This document shows, piece by piece, positions 54,140-62,846 of a stretch of DNA of 64,000 nt. Position 1 is the stretch's first letter, and each line of letters begins with the position of its first letter. The position numbers and the translations under genes are program-made. Under the pieces are notes generated by a model. That model searched no databases. It saw only the letters and a program-made list of their open reading frames with translations, and was not told where the DNA came from. The DNA is taken from contig NQWY01024832.1 of assembly GCA_019425655.1 (NCBI GenBank), positions 57,364-121,363 of the forward strand, given 5' to 3'. This DNA comes from Rhizophagus prolifer (lineage: Eukaryota > Glomeromycota > Glomeromycetes > Glomerales > Glomeraceae).

Positions 54140-54793
54140 ATGAAAAATACGGTTATTTTCGATATGGACGGCGTGATTGTAGACACGGAACCGCTTCACA
54201 AAAAAGCTTACTATCAACATTTCAAAGAATTAGACATCGATGTAGATGCAGAATTATTCTCAAGATTTACGGGCAAATCGACCCGAAATGTTTACCAGAT
54301 GATTAAAGAGATTTTCGGAATCGAAACCAATGTTGAAGAATTAATCCAAAGAAAAAGAACTCTATTTTACAACTTATTCGATTCTGACCCCGCTTTGAAA
54401 TTGCTTGATGGAGTAGAAGTATTAATAAAAAATCTTCATTCCGCGAATTTTCAATTGATATTGGCTTCATCTGCTGCCAAATCTACGATTGACCGGGTTT
54501 TCAAACGTTTCCATTTATTTCCCTATTTCTCACATCTTGTAAGTGGCGAAGATTTCCCGGAATCTAAACCAAATCCTGCGATTTTTATCGAAGCTCAAAG
54601 ATTATCAGGAAATGATAAATCCAATTGCATTATAATAGAAGACAGCACCAACGGAATCCAGGCTGCAAATGCTGCAGAGATATTTTGTGTTGGTTATAAA
54701 AGCGTAAATAGCAAAAATCAGAATTACGAAACCGCAGATTTAGTCATTCATCATTTTGATGAATTGAACGTTGAGGAGCTTGAATTGATTTAA
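54140..54793 (+). CDS. HAD hydrolase, beta-phosphoglucomutase-like
   Basis: About 217 residues from ATG 54140. HAD motifs: nucleophile Asp in IFDMDGVIVDTEP, motif II Ser/Thr in LILASSAAK, lysine in GEDFPESKPNPAIF and acidic motif IIEDSTNGIQAANAA. The C1 helical cap (SRFTGKSTRNVYQMI) fits sugar-phosphate phosphatases or phosphomutases. The precise substrate cannot be read. Its 3' end overlaps the convergent DUF421 gene by four bases. Confidence 0.92.
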   Translation: MKNTVIFDMDGVIVDTEPLHKKAYYQHFKELDIDVDAELFSRFTGKSTRNVYQMIKEIFGIETNVEELIQRKRTLFYNLFDSDPALKLLDGVEVLIKNLHSANFQLILASSAAKSTIDRVFKRFHLFPYFSHLVSGEDFPESKPNPAIFIEAQRLSGNDKSNCIIIEDSTNGIQAANAAEIFCVGYKSVNSKNQNYETADLVIHHFDELNVEELELI

Positions 54794-55476
54794 GAAACTC
54801 TTTTCTTATTGGAAGATTCTACCCATTCATCATTTTTGCAGACTTTACAATTGCCGTGTTCTCCGTATTTGAATTCCTGTGTATAGCCGCAAAAAGTACA
54901 GGAATAATGAGTGTCTTTACTGAATGTCTTCAACGGGTTTTCTAATGAGTTGGGAAATATCGGTAAACCAAATTTGATGTCTTTATCCTCATAATAGAAA
55001 ACACTGATTTCGCCAGAGATTTCCTCAATAGCTTTTTCAACCTGACCAAGTTGTGAAACGCCTTTCAGTCTTAGTTCCGCAAAGAATTCATCTTCTCCAA
55101 GTGATTCTTTTCGGAAATCATCAATGCAAAAAACACCATCCTGAATCAAGCAAATCGGTTTGCCTTCAACCATTTTTTCAAATTTTTTGCTTTTGCCAAT
55201 AAAGTATGTGATAATGGTGTACAGGCTTATAATCATTGTGAAAACAACAATCGCTGGCATTATTCCAACATCTTTGTAAAACATCGGGTCGCCAGCCGCG
55301 GAACCAAGTCCAATAATCACAACCAGTTCAAAAACTGAAAGTTGTTTTACGCCTCGTTTTCCCAAAAGACGGAGCCCAAAAATAATCACCAGAAACATTA
55401 TTCCGGTTCGGAGAACTGTTTCCAGAAGGAAAGTCCATTCTTCAGAACCTAATAGAATTTGTTTGAAATCGAACAT
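54790..55476 (-). CDS. DUF421/YetF-like membrane protein with zinc-ribbon tail
   Basis: 228 residues. Three N-terminal transmembrane helices (VLRTGIMFLVIIFGLRLLGK, then VVIIGLGSAAGDPMFYKDVG, then AIVVFTMIISLYTIITYFIG) and the DUF421 cytosolic domain (GKPICLIQDGVFCIDDFRKE, LRLKGVSQLGQVEKAIEE). The last 40 residues add CTFCGY...CKVC, a CxxC/CxxC zinc ribbon not found in plain DUF421 proteins. Function unknown. It is the last gene of the minus-strand run; a separate promoter could not be confirmed. Confidence 0.85.
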   Translation of the reverse strand: MFDFKQILLGSEEWTFLLETVLRTGIMFLVIIFGLRLLGKRGVKQLSVFELVVIIGLGSAAGDPMFYKDVGIMPAIVVFTMIISLYTIITYFIGKSKKFEKMVEGKPICLIQDGVFCIDDFRKESLGEDEFFAELRLKGVSQLGQVEKAIEEISGEISVFYYEDKDIKFGLPIFPNSLENPLKTFSKDTHYSCTFCGYTQEFKYGEHGNCKVCKNDEWVESSNKKRVS

Positions 55477-55549
55477 AGTTTTTTATCGCTATGTCCAAAA
55501 AATAAGCCAGAGAATTTAGCTTTGAATTGAAGCATGAGTGGTAGAATAT

Positions 55550-56503
55550 TTAATTTTTTTTGTAGACAGTCATTTTTTTGTCACCTGTTTTTGTGATGAT
55601 TTTACTATCAACAGCTGATTTCAAATCTCTGCTCGCGGTTGCCGAAGAAATATTTTTGAAATAATTGATGTAATCTTTTCTTGTGAATTCTTGATTGATA
55701 TTCTCCAGGAAAATCAAAATTCTATCATTTTCAGAAAGTTTTTTTGTCGAATTTTCCAACAGTTCAGAAAGGGATTTATCTATGATTTGCAACATATATT
55801 CTATGAACTTGGTCGATTTTCCTTCCTTGTCAGAAGCCGATAAAGCACTGTAATATTCATCTTGATTTTTTGAAATCAAAGTTTCAAAAGGTATGAATTC
55901 AAAAATGGGATAGTCATTCATCAAAATCAAAGTCTGCCAAAGTCTTCCCATTCTGCCATTTCCATCCATAAATGGATGTATGAATTCCATTTCGTAATGA
56001 AACACACAGCTTTTTATCAAGGCTAATTCTGATTTATTCTTCAAATATGCAAAAAGGTCTTTCATCAAATAAGAAAGATTTTCCGCTGGTGGTGCAATAT
56101 GTTCAACTTTCGAACCTTTTACAATTCCAACACTTTTCGTTCGATATTTCCCGGGATTTTCTATGAGGTCTTTCATCAGAGATTGATGTGCTTTGAGAAA
56201 ATCTTTTTCTTTATCAAATTTTAGTTGAGCCAGATTTTTATAAACATTCAAAGCGTTCAGAACTTCGATTATGTCTTTTTGAGGTCCCGCAATACGTTTG
56301 TTTTCCAAGATTGCCGTGATTTGTTCTTCAGAAAGAGTGTTTCCTTCGATACTTAAAGAAGAATGAATCGTTTTGATTTGATTTTGCTTTCGAAGAGTAG
56401 GATTTGTTTTAGTCAGAAATTTAGCATTTACGACTCCGATTTTTTCTGAAATCGATGCAATATATTTTAATATTTCTGATGTAATATCGTAAGGCGGTTT
56501 CAT
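55550..56503 (-). CDS. Fic family AMPylator with own inhibitory helix and winged-helix tail
   Basis: About 317 residues from ATG 56503 (MKPPYDITSEILKYI); a start at 56518 would sit in the operator. The Fic core HPFMDGNGRMGR carries the catalytic His. The N-terminal SLSIEGN fits the class II inhibitory motif [S/T]xxxE[G/N], so the enzyme would inhibit itself. The C-terminal 60 residues (NQEFTRKDYINYFKNISSAT, then ASRDLKSAVDSKIITKTGDK) form a winged helix. It probably transfers AMP to a Thr or Tyr hydroxyl of an unknown protein. It ends the amide-ligase run but has its own promoter and operator. Confidence 0.92.
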   Translation of the reverse strand: MKPPYDITSEILKYIASISEKIGVVNAKFLTKTNPTLRKQNQIKTIHSSLSIEGNTLSEEQITAILENKRIAGPQKDIIEVLNALNVYKNLAQLKFDKEKDFLKAHQSLMKDLIENPGKYRTKSVGIVKGSKVEHIAPPAENLSYLMKDLFAYLKNKSELALIKSCVFHYEMEFIHPFMDGNGRMGRLWQTLILMNDYPIFEFIPFETLISKNQDEYYSALSASDKEGKSTKFIEYMLQIIDKSLSELLENSTKKLSENDRILIFLENINQEFTRKDYINYFKNISSATASRDLKSAVDSKIITKTGDKKMTVYKKN

Positions 56504-56506
56504 TTT

Positions 56507-56536
56507 TGATAGTATCATTTGATAGTATCAAAGATA
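56507..56536 (-). promoter_or_regulatory. fic promoter with tandem palindromic operator
   Basis: On the minus strand TATCTTTG (56536-56529) is a full -7 match. It is overlapped and followed by two copies of the palindrome TGATACTATCA (56530-56520 and 56517-56507), 13 bases apart. They cover the transcription start and lie before ATG 56503. A repressor bound here would shut the gene off; the winged-helix tail of Fic is the natural candidate. Confidence 0.75.
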
Positions 56537-56543
56537 CAAAAAA

Positions 56544-57725
56544 TTAGCTGCCAAAAAACGCCATAGAACTTCCAATCCAAATCGCATCTTTCTTGTTAAA
56601 ATCCACATTCACCATTGCTGCTTTCGTCATTCTGACAAGGTTGACGAGTAATTCTGGGTTTTCTTCATCAGGATTCCAAGCAAAAAGCAAACGAATTTCA
56701 GCTTTGGAAAATTCTCCGTTGATGTCTTCAAAAAGAGGCGCATAAGTCACTTTTCTTTGAAGGATATAATTTTCTTTATCTTCAATTTTATTGATGATTT
56801 CCTGTGTAGGATTCAGATTCACACCGCTTCCGGCAAAAGAAAAAAGAGGTTTCAAAACGAAATTTTCCAATGGTTCAGTTTCAGGAAAGTCAGACAAGAA
56901 ATAACTTTTCGGAACAAATTCGTGCTTTAGTTTTGGGAGAATATATTTTGAAATTTTGAAAAACCAATTCGGATGCGTAATCCATTCTACATCGATGTCT
57001 TCCCGGAAATCAAATTCCGTTTCCAAACCTTCTATCTTATCCAATTCATCAAAAATCACACGATTGTAAATTCTATTGATAGGAATCAGTTTTCCATCAT
57101 TTTCATAATACAATTTTTTGCCTTCCTTTTTGATTTTAGTCAGACAAACCGTTTTGATTCCAAGATATTGTTCAGTCAGAGCGAAATCAATCGCGGTTTT
57201 TTGTTTTTCAGGGTAGATCTCCAGAAGAATTACATTTTCTGGATTTTCGTTTCCTACGATAACTTGTTTCAGTTTTTTGATGTATTTATCTTTCGGAAGT
57301 GAGTTTTTCAATTCGTTCAGAAAAGGATAAACTTCGGTGATCACTTCTTCAAACAACTTCTGGAATCCAAATAAGCTCGGAAAAGCCTGCAACTCTATCA
57401 GCTGCGGAATAACATTTCTATTCTCATCCTGACAAATTCCAAAATCTATCGCTATAAAATGAGGCTTTTGAGTATCATTCGGAACATTACAATTCGTAGG
57501 AATAGCTTTTCTAAGTTCTTCGTCTGGCATTTCTTTGATTTGCGAAATAATCGACTGGGAAGCACCATCCAGCTTTTGCCAAAAGTCTTTGGTAAGGAAA
57601 ATTGGACTCTCAGAAAGTCGAAACGCGGCTTCGTGACCGCATTTCTCTTTTATTAATTCATTAACTTTTTGGTATTTTTCGTGAGAAAATTCTTTGTTAA
57701 ATAGAGTTCTGTATTTTGGGATCAT
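56544..57725 (-). CDS. ATP-grasp-like protein of the amide-ligase run
   Basis: 393 residues. The C-terminal half has ATP-grasp traits: lysine in FVLKPLFSFAGSGVNLN, the strand NYILQRKVTYAPLFED and the charged KAEIRLLFAWNPDEENPELL VNL in the metal region. The N-terminal half (KYRTLFNKEFSHEKYQKVNE) is not recognised. Overall it resembles circularly permuted or glutathionylspermidine-synthase-like ATP-grasp enzymes, but I cannot assign a reaction. It lies 39 bases downstream of the amidotransferase gene and 25 bases before the fic coding region. Confidence 0.75.
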   Translation of the reverse strand: MIPKYRTLFNKEFSHEKYQKVNELIKEKCGHEAAFRLSESPIFLTKDFWQKLDGASQSIISQIKEMPDEELRKAIPTNCNVPNDTQKPHFIAIDFGICQDENRNVIPQLIELQAFPSLFGFQKLFEEVITEVYPFLNELKNSLPKDKYIKKLKQVIVGNENPENVILLEIYPEKQKTAIDFALTEQYLGIKTVCLTKIKKEGKKLYYENDGKLIPINRIYNRVIFDELDKIEGLETEFDFREDIDVEWITHPNWFFKISKYILPKLKHEFVPKSYFLSDFPETEPLENFVLKPLFSFAGSGVNLNPTQEIINKIEDKENYILQRKVTYAPLFEDINGEFSKAEIRLLFAWNPDEENPELLVNLVRMTKAAMVNVDFNKKDAIWIGSSMAFFGS

Positions 57726-57764
57726 AGTTTGTGTTTGGTTAATAGATATTGGTTTAAGTTGTAT

Positions 57765-58607
57765 TTAACCCAATACTAAGTTTTTAGTAATTTGTTCAGA
57801 AGCAAGTTGTAAAAATCTTGGGATGATTTGCGCTCTGGTTAACACGATTTTGTCGTCATCGTCCATTCTGTCGATCGTTTCAAGATATTTTTCCATTCCG
57901 AAGGTTTCAATCATCGCTTCCTTATTTTTCTCGTCTTCCAGGTTTTTGATGAAGCCAAGCGGATCCGCTTCCGGATGAAATTGTGTTCCGAATATCTCGT
58001 CAGAAAAACGAACGGCCATCATTGCTCTTTCCAGGTGTACTGTTGGACGGATTTTTTCCAAAGCCACAATTTTCATTCCCAACTCGTCCAATTTTTCCTG
58101 ATTGGGTTCAATACATTGATACGCTCTGGAATCAACACCGTAAAAAGGATCTGGTAGATTTTTAAATAAAAATTCCTGCTCGCCGTCTTCCGATTTATGG
58201 ATTGGCATCACACCAAAAGAATAGGATTTTCTCTTGCAGACATTCGCAATTCCGAAATGGATCACCGCCAGCTGGAAAGAATGGCAAACCAAAAACAAAT
58301 ATTTTTTCTGCTCATTGTTTTTGTTGTGTTCCCAGATCTGCGTCAAAAAATCAGCAAATTTCTGTTCCCATTCATAGCCTTCACGATGAGGATTTCCCGG
58401 CCCTCCGGAAGAAATGAAGATGTCAAAATCTTCAATATTTGGAATTTCATTTTTATAACGAACATCAAAAACATCCACAGAAACTTCGTATTTCGACTGC
58501 TTCTGAAACGCCTGAGACAGCTCTTTTATGTTTCTCATCCCTTGATTGGGATGATTATTATTCATATCCAAAAGTGCAATTCTTACATCATTTTTACTCA
58601 TATTCAT
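57765..58607 (-). CDS. class I glutamine amidotransferase-like protein
   Basis: 280 residues; start at codon 1 or 3. The catalytic triad is visible: Cys in FLVCHSFQLAV and the His/Glu pair in FGTQFHPEADPLG, with the oxyanion glycines in ISSGGPGNPH. It would release ammonia from glutamine, or hydrolyse a gamma-glutamyl bond, as in related GAT1 hydrolases. Its synthetase partner is most likely among the neighbouring ATP-grasp and GCS2 genes. It lies between the GCS2 gene (75 bases) and the ATP-grasp-like gene. Confidence 0.88.
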   Translation of the reverse strand: MNMSKNDVRIALLDMNNNHPNQGMRNIKELSQAFQKQSKYEVSVDVFDVRYKNEIPNIEDFDIFISSGGPGNPHREGYEWEQKFADFLTQIWEHNKNNEQKKYLFLVCHSFQLAVIHFGIANVCKRKSYSFGVMPIHKSEDGEQEFLFKNLPDPFYGVDSRAYQCIEPNQEKLDELGMKIVALEKIRPTVHLERAMMAVRFSDEIFGTQFHPEADPLGFIKNLEDEKNKEAMIETFGMEKYLETIDRMDDDDKIVLTRAQIIPRFLQLASEQITKNLVLG

Positions 58608-58682
58608 AAATTTTTACAAAAATACGGAATCTAGAATTGATGAAAAGTTAATAAAATTCTAAAAAAATATTAATTTGGCAAA

Positions 58683-59780
58683 CTATAAGTAAAGAATAAG
58701 AATTATCAAATAATCCACGACTTTCTTCATATCCCCGCCACTTTCGTGAAAAACTTTCAATTGTCTGTCGGCGCCGGTTCCGTTTTTGATAATTTCTCTT
58801 GCATATTCAACTTCTTTTCTACAACCTAAATCATCAACAACATCATCGATGAAAGCTAATAATTCTTCCAACAAATCTTTATATGGAACACTAGCTTCTT
58901 TACCAAAATCAATCAGATGCGCATCTATTCCGTCTTTGGACGCACGCCATTTATTTTCTGTCAAAAGTAATCTTCTGTAACTTCTGTAGCTTGTATTTTG
59001 CTGGTGCATTTTGTAGATTTTAGCAACCAAAGCCTGCATGATTGCCGCAAGACAAACCGTTTCATCAATAGTCAGAGGCATATCGCAAATCCTGAATTCA
59101 ATCGTAGGATAGAACGGGTGAACTCTCAAATCCCACCAGATTTTCTTAGCGTTATCAATCGTTCCGGTTTTCACCATTAGATTAACATACGCATCAAATT
59201 CTGCAACACTACTGAAATAACTTGGTAATCCTGTTCTCGGGAATTTAGCAAAAACTTCCTGTCTGTAAGATTTAAAACCTGTTAATCTCCCAACCCAAAA
59301 CGGTGAATTGGTGGATAGTGCGTAAACGTGAGGCAAGAAATAGCGCATCACATTTTGGATTCTAATCCCTTCTTCACGGTCAGGAATCCCGATGTGAACG
59401 TGCAATCCGAAAATCAGATTCGACCTTGCCACATCGCCCATATCACTGACGATTTTGTCATAACGCGCATCTATTGTGATGATATTATCTTTCCAATGAG
59501 AAAACGGATGTGTTCCGCCTCCCGAAACTCGTAAACCTTGTTCGTGAGCAGTTTTTACTAGATGTCTTCTAAGGTCTGTCAATTCCTGTCGTGCCTGCTG
59601 AATATTTTCACAGATGCCTGTTTCCATTTCAACAACCGACTCGTGCATCTCGTGTTTTAGATTTTCGCTGAGAACAGCCTTTCCTCCTTCTATTATTTTG
59701 GAAACGTGTGAAACCAGATCGCGGCTTTCCGCATCTATGATTTGATATTCTTCCTCAACGCCTATTGTGAATTTGTGCAT
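58683..59780 (-). CDS. carboxylate-amine ligase, GCS2/YbdK family
   Basis: 365 residues. GCS2-type glutamate-cysteine ligase fold: FTIGVEEEYQIIDAESRDL at the start, MHESVVEMETGICENIQQA, the SGGGTHPFSHW block, GLHVHIGIPDREEGIRIQNV and EFRICDMPLT. Members join a carboxylate to an amine with ATP via acyl phosphate; E. coli YbdK has weak glutamate-cysteine ligase activity. The true pair of substrates here is unknown. The C-terminal end VVDYLIILILYL is unlike the more polar end I expect, so the last codons could be altered. Confidence 0.9.
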   Translation of the reverse strand: MHKFTIGVEEEYQIIDAESRDLVSHVSKIIEGGKAVLSENLKHEMHESVVEMETGICENIQQARQELTDLRRHLVKTAHEQGLRVSGGGTHPFSHWKDNIITIDARYDKIVSDMGDVARSNLIFGLHVHIGIPDREEGIRIQNVMRYFLPHVYALSTNSPFWVGRLTGFKSYRQEVFAKFPRTGLPSYFSSVAEFDAYVNLMVKTGTIDNAKKIWWDLRVHPFYPTIEFRICDMPLTIDETVCLAAIMQALVAKIYKMHQQNTSYRSYRRLLLTENKWRASKDGIDAHLIDFGKEASVPYKDLLEELLAFIDDVVDDLGCRKEVEYAREIIKNGTGADRQLKVFHESGGDMKKVVDYLIILILYL

Positions 59781-59816
59781 TTTTTTTCTTGTGTTAGTTA
59801 AGTTAGTCGTTAAATT

Positions 59817-60767
59817 TTAAAGTTGATTGGTTACGAATTTTCCCCAATCGATATTGATTTTTCCAGGTTTGTAGTCTTTAGCTTTTTCAATTGCTAGTTT
59901 TGCGGCGTGTTCTACAATCCATTGGAAATTTTCTTCTCCAACTGAATTTCTATCTGCATCAGGAGCCGGATTACAAAAGTCTATTGCATAAGGAATCCCG
60001 TCTCTCACAGCAAATTCCACAGTGTTGAAGTCGTAGCCCAAAGCTTCATTCATTTTAATGGTGTAATCCGTAATAGTTTTTAACAGTTTTTCGAGTTCTT
60101 TTCCTTCGGTTTGATGTGTTGTTGCATATCTCAAATGATGTGGATTTCTTGGTTCATAAGGCATAATGTGAACATATTTTCTACCCAGACAATAAACCCG
60201 GTAATAATCCTCGAAAACAATCTCTTCCTGAACCATCATCACCAACTGCTCTGTTTCTGCGTGTTTTGCCCACATATCTTCAGGGCTTTCCACACGGTAA
60301 ACATTTCTCCAGCCGCCGCCGTCGTGAGGTTTCATATAAGCAGGAAAACCAATGTAATTAAAAATGTATTCCCAATCGTGAGGGAATTTTAGGTTTCTGA
60401 AAGACGTTTCGGAAGTGTTGGTTGGTCTCTCGTGAGAAGGCAGCAAGACAGTTTTCGGCAACGGAATCCCAATTTTTGACATCAATGCATTATTAAAAAA
60501 TTTCTCGTCTGCGCTCCACCAAAATGGATTGTTGATGACGTAAGTTCCGTTCATAGCAGCGTTTTTAAGGTAAGCTCTGTAAAAAGGAACATCTTGTGAG
60601 ATCCTGTCAATAATAACAGCGTAACCATAATCTGCACCTTGTTCCAGCTTGTCGATTTGAACTGGTTCTGCAATATATTCGCCTTTTCCAAGCTCATTAA
60701 CTTTATCAATAAAAGCCCAAGGAAAAGTATCTTCCATTCCGAATAAAATTCCAATTTTTTTTGCCAT
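59817..60767 (-). CDS. RimK-like ATP-grasp ligase
   Basis: 316 residues. ATP-grasp fold with FGMEDTFPWAFIDKV at the N terminus, the ATP lysine and glycine loop in FPAYMKPHDGGGWRNVYR, and metal ligands in NTVEFAVRDGIPYAIDFCNP with Glu, Asp and Asn. It would form an amide bond using an acyl-phosphate intermediate. It lies 36 bases upstream of the GCS2 gene and is likely to act on its product or supply its substrate. Confidence 0.9.
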   Translation of the reverse strand: MAKKIGILFGMEDTFPWAFIDKVNELGKGEYIAEPVQIDKLEQGADYGYAVIIDRISQDVPFYRAYLKNAAMNGTYVINNPFWWSADEKFFNNALMSKIGIPLPKTVLLPSHERPTNTSETSFRNLKFPHDWEYIFNYIGFPAYMKPHDGGGWRNVYRVESPEDMWAKHAETEQLVMMVQEEIVFEDYYRVYCLGRKYVHIMPYEPRNPHHLRYATTHQTEGKELEKLLKTITDYTIKMNEALGYDFNTVEFAVRDGIPYAIDFCNPAPDADRNSVGEENFQWIVEHAAKLAIEKAKDYKPGKINIDWGKFVTNQL

Positions 60768-60848
60768 AATGTTTTGTTTTTGGTCAGAAGTCCTGATGTT
60801 GGATGTCTGAGGTTTGTATGTTTATTTTATTAATTTAAAATTTATTGA

Positions 60849-61562
60849 TTATCCGAAGAAAGTTCCGATGAATTTTGGGAAAACCATTCGCCAAAGCACC
60901 CAATCGTGATCTATCCATTTTTGCTCATCGTACCAATGATTGATTCCTTTTTCAGTTAAGATTCCTGCCATTTTTCTAGTTGGCTCCAAACAAATGTCAC
61001 GGTCAGATGTACTGAGAACAATATGCATATGTTTATATTTCCAGGCTTCGTCATTTTTCACGAATTCATCCGGGCAATTGAAATAAATCAGTTGGTCTTG
61101 ATAACCATCCATAAAATTCCTGATGTTAAAAGCGCCTGACAAACAGAAAAGATGCGAAACCAAATCCGGAAATCTGAACGCAAAATTAGCAGCGTGATAA
61201 CCTCCGAAACTTGCGCCTGCAACAGCTATGCGATGTGTGTTGTGAGTTCTTTGGATGTAAGGAATGAATTCCTGAACGAGAAACTGAACGTACATCTCAT
61301 AATTTCTGATTCTTTCGTAAGGAGAAATTCCTTTATCATAAAAACTGAATTTATCAATCGTCTGAACATTGAATAATTTTAAAATTCCGTTATTAGTGAA
61401 ATGTGAAATACTTCCGTTCAAATGAAAATCGGCATTCTGAGTGTAAGAACCTTGCGAAGTCGGGAACATAATAATCGGATAACCGAAATGTCCTGTAACT
61501 TCGACCTGAAGGCTCATTCCAAGAATGTGTGAATAATAATCTGTATGTGTGATTTGAGGCAT
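60849..61562 (-). CDS. esterase-like alpha/beta hydrolase
   Basis: 237 residues, esterase D/Fes-like fold. Nucleophile Ser in AVAGASFGGYHAANFAF, oxyanion and N-terminal strands FGYPIIMFPTSQG, and the catalytic His probably in WIDHDWVLWRM. No signal peptide, so cytosolic. In this operon it may hydrolyse or transfer an acyl or peptide group, as in systems where Fes-like hydrolases accompany amide ligases. It sits between the two typical ATP-grasp genes. Confidence 0.88.
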   Translation of the reverse strand: MPQITHTDYYSHILGMSLQVEVTGHFGYPIIMFPTSQGSYTQNADFHLNGSISHFTNNGILKLFNVQTIDKFSFYDKGISPYERIRNYEMYVQFLVQEFIPYIQRTHNTHRIAVAGASFGGYHAANFAFRFPDLVSHLFCLSGAFNIRNFMDGYQDQLIYFNCPDEFVKNDEAWKYKHMHIVLSTSDRDICLEPTRKMAGILTEKGINHWYDEQKWIDHDWVLWRMVFPKFIGTFFG

Positions 61563-61597
61563 CTTTTTTATGATTGTGAGATTTTCAAAGACAGAAT

Positions 61598-62809
61598 CTA
61601 ACTCGTTGGTTTTTCTTTTGGAGGAAGAATATTCAGGATTTGTTCTGTTACCAACTGAGCGGCTTCGTCCAGTCTTTGCTGGATTTTTTCTGCATTATCA
61701 GACTGGTAAACGATCCCGACATGATAATCGATAGGCAAAAACTTTACAACCTCGGAAGTGTGTAAAGGTGTTGTCTCAGGATGCTTATCTTTTGCCAATG
61801 CAACGATTAATCCACCGTATAACTTTTTATTTTCTTCAATTTTATAAGGAACATTATTCAGAAGTGCGTTTTCCAGTCTTGCCCATTCCCGCCAGATATT
61901 AACTCCGGTTGCAGCTTCAACCATATCAGGAATATGAGCACCACCAACTCTGGAAGATGTTTCAAGGAAATAATATCGTCCGTCTGTTCCTCTGATATAT
62001 TCACTGTGAGTTGCGCCGTTTTGGATTCCGAATTTATCCAAGACTTGTTTGTTGATTTGGTCTAAACCTTTTGCTTCTTCCGAATTTTTGTATAAAGTTT
62101 TAGTGCGAAAAACGCCGCCTTCGTGAGAAACCTTCATTGGTGGAGAAAGGTATTTTGAAAAGCAGGAAAATACAATTTCTTTATTGTAAACCAGACAATC
62201 GACGTGATAGACATCGCCGGGTTTGAAAGATTCCAAAAGGAATTTGTAACGTTCATCGCCAAGATTTTCCACAGCCGGCCAAAGTTCATCCGCAGAATTG
62301 ATTTTCTTAATCCCACTTGCGGAAGCTTCGGAACGTGGTTTTAAAACCCAAGGTCCGGGAACATCCTGTGTGAACTGATGAAGTTTTGCATCATTGAAAA
62401 TGGAAGAAAATTCAGGAACAGAAATGCCGTTGTCTTTTGCCTGTTGGCGCATTGCTAACTTATCTCGGAAATAACGATGCGTCGTTTGTCCCATTCCTGG
62501 AATACGGTAAGTTTCCCGAATCATTGCCGCTTTTTCTACATCGTAATCATCCAAAGCAATGACAGCGTCGATTTGGTGATTTTTCATCAGGTAAGCAAAT
62601 CCCTGAACCAAATGGTCAAGATTCCAAACCGAAGGTTCAAGTTCTGGCATATAATAAATCTCATCTATGGCGTGCCAAGGCCAAGGTTTTTCCTTCAGGT
62701 TTTCGGAAGTAATCAAAATGACTTTGTTGCCGAGCTTTTTGCTCTCGTCCATAAAGTCATAACCTTTGTAATAACAAGAGATACAGACAATTGTTTTTTC
62801 CATATTCAT
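61598..62809 (-). CDS. ATP-grasp ligase, carboxylase-like
   Basis: 403 residues; start at codon 1 or 3. N-terminal pre-ATP-grasp Rossmann part (TIVCISCYYKGYDFMDESKK), ATP-binding loop WVLKPRSEASASGIKKI, strand FLLESFKPGDVYHVDCLVYN, and metal region YFLETSSRVGGAHIPDMVEA with Ser in the place where Asn is common. Such proteins make dipeptides or other amides (BacD-like relatives). Adjacent to the M17 peptidase gene (37 bases) and the esterase gene (35 bases). Confidence 0.9.
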   Translation of the reverse strand: MNMEKTIVCISCYYKGYDFMDESKKLGNKVILITSENLKEKPWPWHAIDEIYYMPELEPSVWNLDHLVQGFAYLMKNHQIDAVIALDDYDVEKAAMIRETYRIPGMGQTTHRYFRDKLAMRQQAKDNGISVPEFSSIFNDAKLHQFTQDVPGPWVLKPRSEASASGIKKINSADELWPAVENLGDERYKFLLESFKPGDVYHVDCLVYNKEIVFSCFSKYLSPPMKVSHEGGVFRTKTLYKNSEEAKGLDQINKQVLDKFGIQNGATHSEYIRGTDGRYYFLETSSRVGGAHIPDMVEAATGVNIWREWARLENALLNNVPYKIEENKKLYGGLIVALAKDKHPETTPLHTSEVVKFLPIDYHVGIVYQSDNAEKIQQRLDEAAQLVTEQILNILPPKEKPTS

Positions 62810-62846
62810 TTTTTTGACGGAGGTCAGATGACTGATGCCCGATGAT

